NCBI GenBank assembly: GCA_903928955.1
Contig: CAIYTD010000286.1
Coordinates: 1-9,244 of the forward strand
DNA length: 9,244 nucleotides
Direction of reading: 5' to 3'
DNA from: Oligoflexia bacterium
Lineage (GTDB): Bacteria > Bdellovibrionota > UBA1018
Below the pieces are notes generated by a model. It had not been told where the DNA came from. It saw nothing but the letters and a program-made list of their open reading frames with translations, and ran no database searches. Positions 6,151 through 9,244 of this stretch are shown here, piece after piece (positions within the stretch are counted from its first letter, which is position 1; every line of letters begins with the position of its first letter). The translations under genes were made by a program, and so were the position numbers.

Positions 6151-7680
6151 ATGATTCTTACTCGGCAACTGATCTTAAACTCGGCGCAGAACCGTTCAAA
6201 ATCCGCATTGTCTTTCATGGGTAAGGATACGACCTATAAAGAGCTATTAGATTCTATTTCTAGGCTCAGTTACCTCTACCAACGCGATTTGGGCCCAAGC
6301 ACTCGCTTAGCCTATTTCTGCAGTAATCATCCTACGGTAGTAGCTACTTTTTTCGCCATGTCGAATATCCGAGCAATGAATATTCCCGTAGATCCCAATG
6401 CTCCTCCAGAAGAAGTGATCAAGTGGCTGAAAGAATCCAAAGCAACGCATCTTGCTGTCACTTCCGATTTACTGATTCGCGCACGAGAAGTGCTGCATTC
6501 ACAAGGCCTCTCCCTGCCTATAATAGAAATTGATAAAAAGCAGGGAGGTGAATACGATACTTCTTTTACTCCACCACCGGACCAGGCTCCCCTCAAAACA
6601 GATCTCGTACTCTTACTCAGAACGGCAGGAAGCACAGGAAAACCTAGATTTGCTCAGTTTTCTCATCAACAGCTGACATCTGCCTGGATGACTTTAAAAA
6701 ACCCGTACCACCTGAACGCGTCTGACCGAATCCACACTTCCATGAACTGGTATCATCCCTTTGCATTCGTCCATAGCATGCTCTTTCCGATTCTGGGCGG
6801 TTCAACCTGTGTCATCGATTTAGGTTTGGAAGGGATCGAATTTTTAGATTTTTTAAAACAATCTCGAGTCACACGGCTCATCAACACACCTTCCTTCGCT
6901 TTAAAGCTTTTAACGCTTTTTAAAAATGAAAAGAGAGTTTTGCCAGGACTCAAATCCATTACAATAGGAATAGGGTCACTTTCTCCAGAACTCAAAAAAG
7001 CTTTTGATCTACTCAAGATTTCAGTCAGCCACTGTTATGGTCAAACTGAAAATCTATGGACAATAGCCATGCAAGATACTCAAAATCCTGAAGAACTTTT
7101 AGAAGGCTATACACGAGGTTTTGTAGGCAAGGGTCTTCCCGGCTTTAAATATAAAGTAATCAACTCCACTTCTGATGAAATCCCAGGTCCTGATCGGCGT
7201 GTCGGGCAACTCGCACTCACCGGACCGACCGTTATGAAAGGTTATTTTGAAAAAGAAAAGGAAACTAAAGCTGCCATTCGAGGAACTTGGCTCTACACAG
7301 GAGATTTAGTTCAACTCGAAGGCGAAGCAGAATCACTCACTCTGACCTATCTCGGACGTAAAGAAGACATTTTGGAAATCAACGGAATTTCTATTTGTTT
7401 ACCCGAAATTGAGGCTGCCATCCTCAGACATCCTTACGTTGAAGATGTAGGTGCCTTCACCCTAAAAAATAGCAAGGGAGAACCAGTGATTGCCTGTGCA
7501 ATCGTTAAGCAGGAAGGGAGCCTATTAAATGAAAGCCAAATTTTATTTTTCTGCAAAGGAAATCTTGCTCACCATCTCATCCCTGTTGGTGTTGCCTTTA
7601 CTGAGAAAATCCCGCGTGATTTAGGCAATAATGTCAATTGCTCCAAACTCAGGAGACAATTCTCTGAAGTTGCTGGATAA
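6151..7680 (+). CDS. Class I adenylate-forming enzyme (acyl-CoA synthetase/AMP ligase family), A10 Lys missing
   Basis: A 509-residue protein of the usual length for acyl-CoA synthetases and stand-alone adenylation enzymes, which activate a carboxylate as acyl-AMP. Seen: the P-loop TAGSTGKPR (158-166) in place of the common TSGTTGxPK, ending in Arg rather than Lys; MNWYHPF (198-204); the A5 motif CYGQTE (295-300); YTGD (382-385) for ribose binding; the A8 hinge LGRKEDILEINGISICLPEIE (401-421); and PRDLGNNVNCSKLRR (488-502) as A10. Aligning PRTxxGK to PRDLGNN puts Asn494 where the catalytic lysine should be. Known: that lysine is important for the adenylation half-reaction. Inferred: the enzyme may be altered, specialised in the second half-reaction, or inactive. 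Substrate cannot be told from sequence. The gene follows the lipoprotein gene by 2 bp; the ATG lacks a Shine-Dalgarno sequence, so translation probably depends on coupling or on a leaderless start. Confidence 0.9.
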   Translation: MILTRQLILNSAQNRSKSALSFMGKDTTYKELLDSISRLSYLYQRDLGPSTRLAYFCSNHPTVVATFFAMSNIRAMNIPVDPNAPPEEVIKWLKESKATHLAVTSDLLIRAREVLHSQGLSLPIIEIDKKQGGEYDTSFTPPPDQAPLKTDLVLLLRTAGSTGKPRFAQFSHQQLTSAWMTLKNPYHLNASDRIHTSMNWYHPFAFVHSMLFPILGGSTCVIDLGLEGIEFLDFLKQSRVTRLINTPSFALKLLTLFKNEKRVLPGLKSITIGIGSLSPELKKAFDLLKISVSHCYGQTENLWTIAMQDTQNPEELLEGYTRGFVGKGLPGFKYKVINSTSDEIPGPDRRVGQLALTGPTVMKGYFEKEKETKAAIRGTWLYTGDLVQLEGEAESLTLTYLGRKEDILEINGISICLPEIEAAILRHPYVEDVGAFTLKNSKGEPVIACAIVKQEGSLLNESQILFFCKGNLAHHLIPVGVAFTEKIPRDLGNNVNCSKLRRQFSEVAG

Positions 7681-7714
7681 ACTAGAATACTTGATTACTA
7701 CTTTGTTTTTATGT

Positions 7715-7744
7715 ATTGCATAATTTTATGCATATTTATGCAAT
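7715..7744. promoter_or_regulatory. TGCAT/ATGCA operator-like inverted repeats
   Basis: Within the AT-rich spacer, a perfect 9-bp inverted repeat ATTGCATAA (7715-7723) / TTATGCAAT (7736-7744) surrounds a central ATGCAT palindrome (7728-7733). The inner 14 bases, TGCAT-ATTT-ATGCA (7729-7742), have the 5-4-5 layout of the ARG box TGAAT-wwww-ATTCA bound by ArgR. Half-site centres are about 10-11 bp apart, roughly one helical turn. The site lies upstream of an amino acid transporter, which fits an amino-acid-responsive regulator, but the regulator is inferred only. Confidence 0.5.
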
Positions 7745-7763
7745 TATATAGCTTAAATAAAAC

Positions 7764-7792
7764 TTGATATTTTATAAATATGCCATTATATG
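7764..7792 (+). promoter_or_regulatory. Candidate promoter for the amino acid transporter (leaderless geometry)
   Basis: TTGATA (7764-7769) and TATATG (7787-7792) are separated by 17 bases, matching the -35 at 5 of 6 and the -10 at 4 of 6. Transcription would begin near 7799, one base before the ATG at 7800, which has no Shine-Dalgarno sequence. A weaker operator-like half-pair, TGCCA-TTAT-ATGCA (7781-7794), overlaps the -10 and could repress it. TATAAA at 7773-7778 is an alternative -10. Confidence 0.35.
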
Positions 7793-7794
7793 CA
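7781..7794. promoter_or_regulatory. Second, degenerate ARG-box-like site over the -10
   Basis: TGCCA-TTAT-ATGCA repeats the 5-4-5 layout of the upstream operator with a perfect right half and a two-base mismatch in the left half. It overlaps the predicted -10 and lies 6 bases before the transporter ATG, a position expected for repression. Confidence 0.3.
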
Positions 7795-7799
7795 TAACT

Positions 7800-9244
7800 A
7801 TGATGTTTGAGTTAAATAGGCGGTCTTTAACAACAACGCTCTGGAAGCGTCTGTTGAAAGAGAGTATTTGCGTAGCATTTTTGTTCATTTTAGTCTTTCC
7901 ATCAAAGGCCTATCCAAAAGAATTAAATACACTCGTTTTGGGCCTTTCAGCAGATTATCCTCCCTTTGAATTTAAAAAAAACGGAAAAATCGTTGGATTT
8001 GATTTGGATGTTGCTCGCGCGTTAGCTCAGCAAATGGGGTTTTCTTTAATTGTTCGAGATATGGACTTCAGTGCTCTGATTCCATCCCTACAGAGTGGTC
8101 GAGTAGATTTTGTGATGTCTGCAATGGCTGTAAGTGAAGAGAGAAAAAGAAATCTAGATTTTAGTTCTGTCTATTTCACGAGCTCCTTTACTTTAATTGC
8201 ACCTCCTGATTTTTCACCTTCTCATCCCGTTTCCTTTTCAGGGAAAAAAATAGGAGTCCAATTAGGCACGACAATGGAAAAATACGCTAAGGATCGAATG
8301 CCTGAATTTCCTGGAATGCAGGTAGTTTCTTTAGCCAAAATTCCAACGTTAGTTCAAGAAGTGAAATCTGGTCGATTAGATGGAGTCATTTCTGAAGATA
8401 TTCAAGCTTCTGCACTCATTGAAGCCAATCCCTCTTTACAATTCATTCCCCTGGAAAGTAATGGAGATGGCTATGCCATTGCTTTTTCTAAAGACTCTGA
8501 TTGGAAAGAAAAATTTGATTCTGCTTTACAAAACCTTCGCGATTCAGGCGTATTAGATCAAATCCAATCTCAATGGCTTGCAAAATCTACCCATTCAGGA
8601 CTTTCAAGGACTTTCGGTTCCACTTTTGGTTTTGTTGCTGGAGGTATATTGACCACTCTACAATATACTTTAATATCGGCGCTTGGGGGTCTTGCATTAG
8701 GCCTTGGCTTGGCATTAATGAAAATTTGTTCCCATTCTTTTCTGAGAAATGTGGCTATATTCTATACCTCGATTTTCCGCGGAACACCGATGTTGGTTCA
8801 ATTAAGTATTATTTATTTTGGTGCCCCCAGTTTAATTCATTATAAAATTTCTCCTCTGGTAGCCGGAGTGATTGCTTTTTCTTTAAATTCAGGTGCCTAT
8901 GTTTCTGAAATTATACGGGCAGGTATCCAAGGAATTGATCGAGGCCAATTTGAAGCGGCTCAATCGTTAAATATTTCCTATTTTTTGATGATGAAGGACA
9001 TTATTTTACCTCAAGCCATCCGAAATACCCTACCAGCGTTGGTAAACGAAGTAGTCAATTTATTAAAAGAAACTGCATTGATCTCAACCCTAGGCGAAGA
9101 AGATATCATGAGACGCGCTCAAGTCGTTGCTGCCGAAACTTATTCTTATTTTGAACCTTTAATTATGGCTGCAGTTTGTTACTACATACTTGTTTTTTTG
9201 TTGAACTCATTAGTGAAGAAACTCGAGAAAAGCTTATCCTATGC
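7800..9244 (+). CDS. Polar amino acid ABC transporter: substrate-binding protein fused to permease (3'-partial)
   Basis: An open frame of at least 481 codons running off the right edge. Seen: a basic n-region and hydrophobic core (ICVAFLFILVF, 23-33) ending in SKA-YPK, a signal peptide with a likely cut after Ala37. Then comes a family 3 binding protein domain (about 42-260) with ADYPPFEF (51-58), GFDLDVARALAQQMG (66-80) and a MAVSEERKR/LDFSSVYF block (109-126) holding the Arg region that binds the amino acid carboxylate. From about 275 a permease of the HisMQ/GlnP type follows, with several membrane segments, FRGTPMLVQL (326-335), and the EAA loop EAAQSLN...IILPQAIRNTLP (385-412), where the usual Gly is Asn391. 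Known: such fusions import polar amino acids, with a separate ATPase (GlnQ type). That ATPase gene is probably just downstream. ATG at 7800 and 7803 are both in frame; neither has a Shine-Dalgarno sequence. Glutamine, arginine or histidine specificity cannot be told. Confidence 0.93.
   Translation, partial: MMFELNRRSLTTTLWKRLLKESICVAFLFILVFPSKAYPKELNTLVLGLSADYPPFEFKKNGKIVGFDLDVARALAQQMGFSLIVRDMDFSALIPSLQSGRVDFVMSAMAVSEERKRNLDFSSVYFTSSFTLIAPPDFSPSHPVSFSGKKIGVQLGTTMEKYAKDRMPEFPGMQVVSLAKIPTLVQEVKSGRLDGVISEDIQASALIEANPSLQFIPLESNGDGYAIAFSKDSDWKEKFDSALQNLRDSGVLDQIQSQWLAKSTHSGLSRTFGSTFGFVAGGILTTLQYTLISALGGLALGLGLALMKICSHSFLRNVAIFYTSIFRGTPMLVQLSIIYFGAPSLIHYKISPLVAGVIAFSLNSGAYVSEIIRAGIQGIDRGQFEAAQSLNISYFLMMKDIILPQAIRNTLPALVNEVVNLLKETALISTLGEEDIMRRAQVVAAETYSYFEPLIMAAVCYYILVFLLNSLVKKLEKSLSY

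Noticed and set aside
6327..6635. Antisense open frame of about 100 codons inside the adenylating enzyme gene
   Set aside because: Lies fully opposite a well-supported gene, has no recognisable motif or ribosome site, and is a frame shadow.
7681..7714. Terminator after the adenylating enzyme gene
   Set aside because: There is a T-run (7704-7710) but no GC-rich stem before it.
8573..8845. Short plus-strand open frame near the right end
   Set aside because: Sits out of frame inside the transporter, whose frame continues through it with binding-protein and permease motifs.

Overview
The window looks like a chromosomal segment of a moderately AT-rich Gram-negative bacterium. Support for this is a Sec/Lol-type lipoprotein, a periplasmic binding protein domain with a signal peptide, and a housekeeping repair gene. 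The left end carries a papain-like protease fused to ankyrin repeats, which suggests a host-associated or predatory lifestyle such as Chlamydiota, Bdellovibrionota or intracellular lineages. I cannot name the taxon from sequence alone. No tRNA, rRNA, CRISPR array, insertion sequence or intact mobile element was seen, and no non-coding stretch exceeds about 120 bp.

Layout. (1) 2-1366, plus strand: the 3' part of a protein with a papain-type Cys/His/Asn catalytic constellation followed by about five ankyrin repeats. (2) 1447-3249, minus strand: a AAA+ ATPase with an N-terminal signal peptide or membrane segment, convergent with gene 1. (3) 3294-5033, minus strand: uvrC, directly upstream of the ATPase gene. 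It lacks the usual C-terminal HhH region and has Gln at the position of the catalytic His of the 5'-incision nuclease. (4) A 51-bp divergent promoter region at 5034-5084. (5) 5085-7680, plus strand: a tight three-gene operon encoding a zinc-ribbon/Tudor-like small protein, a CsgG-like lipoprotein and a class I adenylate-forming enzyme, with a 4-bp overlap and then a 2-bp gap. (6) 7681-7799: an AT-rich spacer with an array of TGCAT/ATGCA half-sites resembling an ARG-box-type operator. (7) 7800 to the window end, plus strand: a polar amino acid ABC transporter in which the substrate-binding protein and the permease are one polypeptide, cut by the right edge.

How they fit together. UvrC is the nucleotide excision repair nuclease. 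The divergent small protein has a fold signature like the RNA-polymerase-binding tail of PcrA/UvrD helicases, so a link between repair and transcription is a testable guess. The papain-ankyrin and AAA+ genes look like accessory genes, and the transporter is a nutrient importer probably controlled at the TGCAT array. Several starts (AAA+, uvrC, adenylating enzyme, transporter) lack a Shine-Dalgarno sequence and have a -10-like hexamer placed so that transcription would begin at or within a few bases of the start codon. The small zinc-ribbon gene, in contrast, has a clear AAGGAG.

The most noteworthy observations are the papain-ankyrin architecture, the double departure of UvrC from consensus (catalytic His to Gln, no HhH) plus an 8-G run in its coding strand, the missing A10 lysine in the adenylating enzyme, the exported or membrane AAA+ ATPase, and the recurring leaderless-type promoter geometry.
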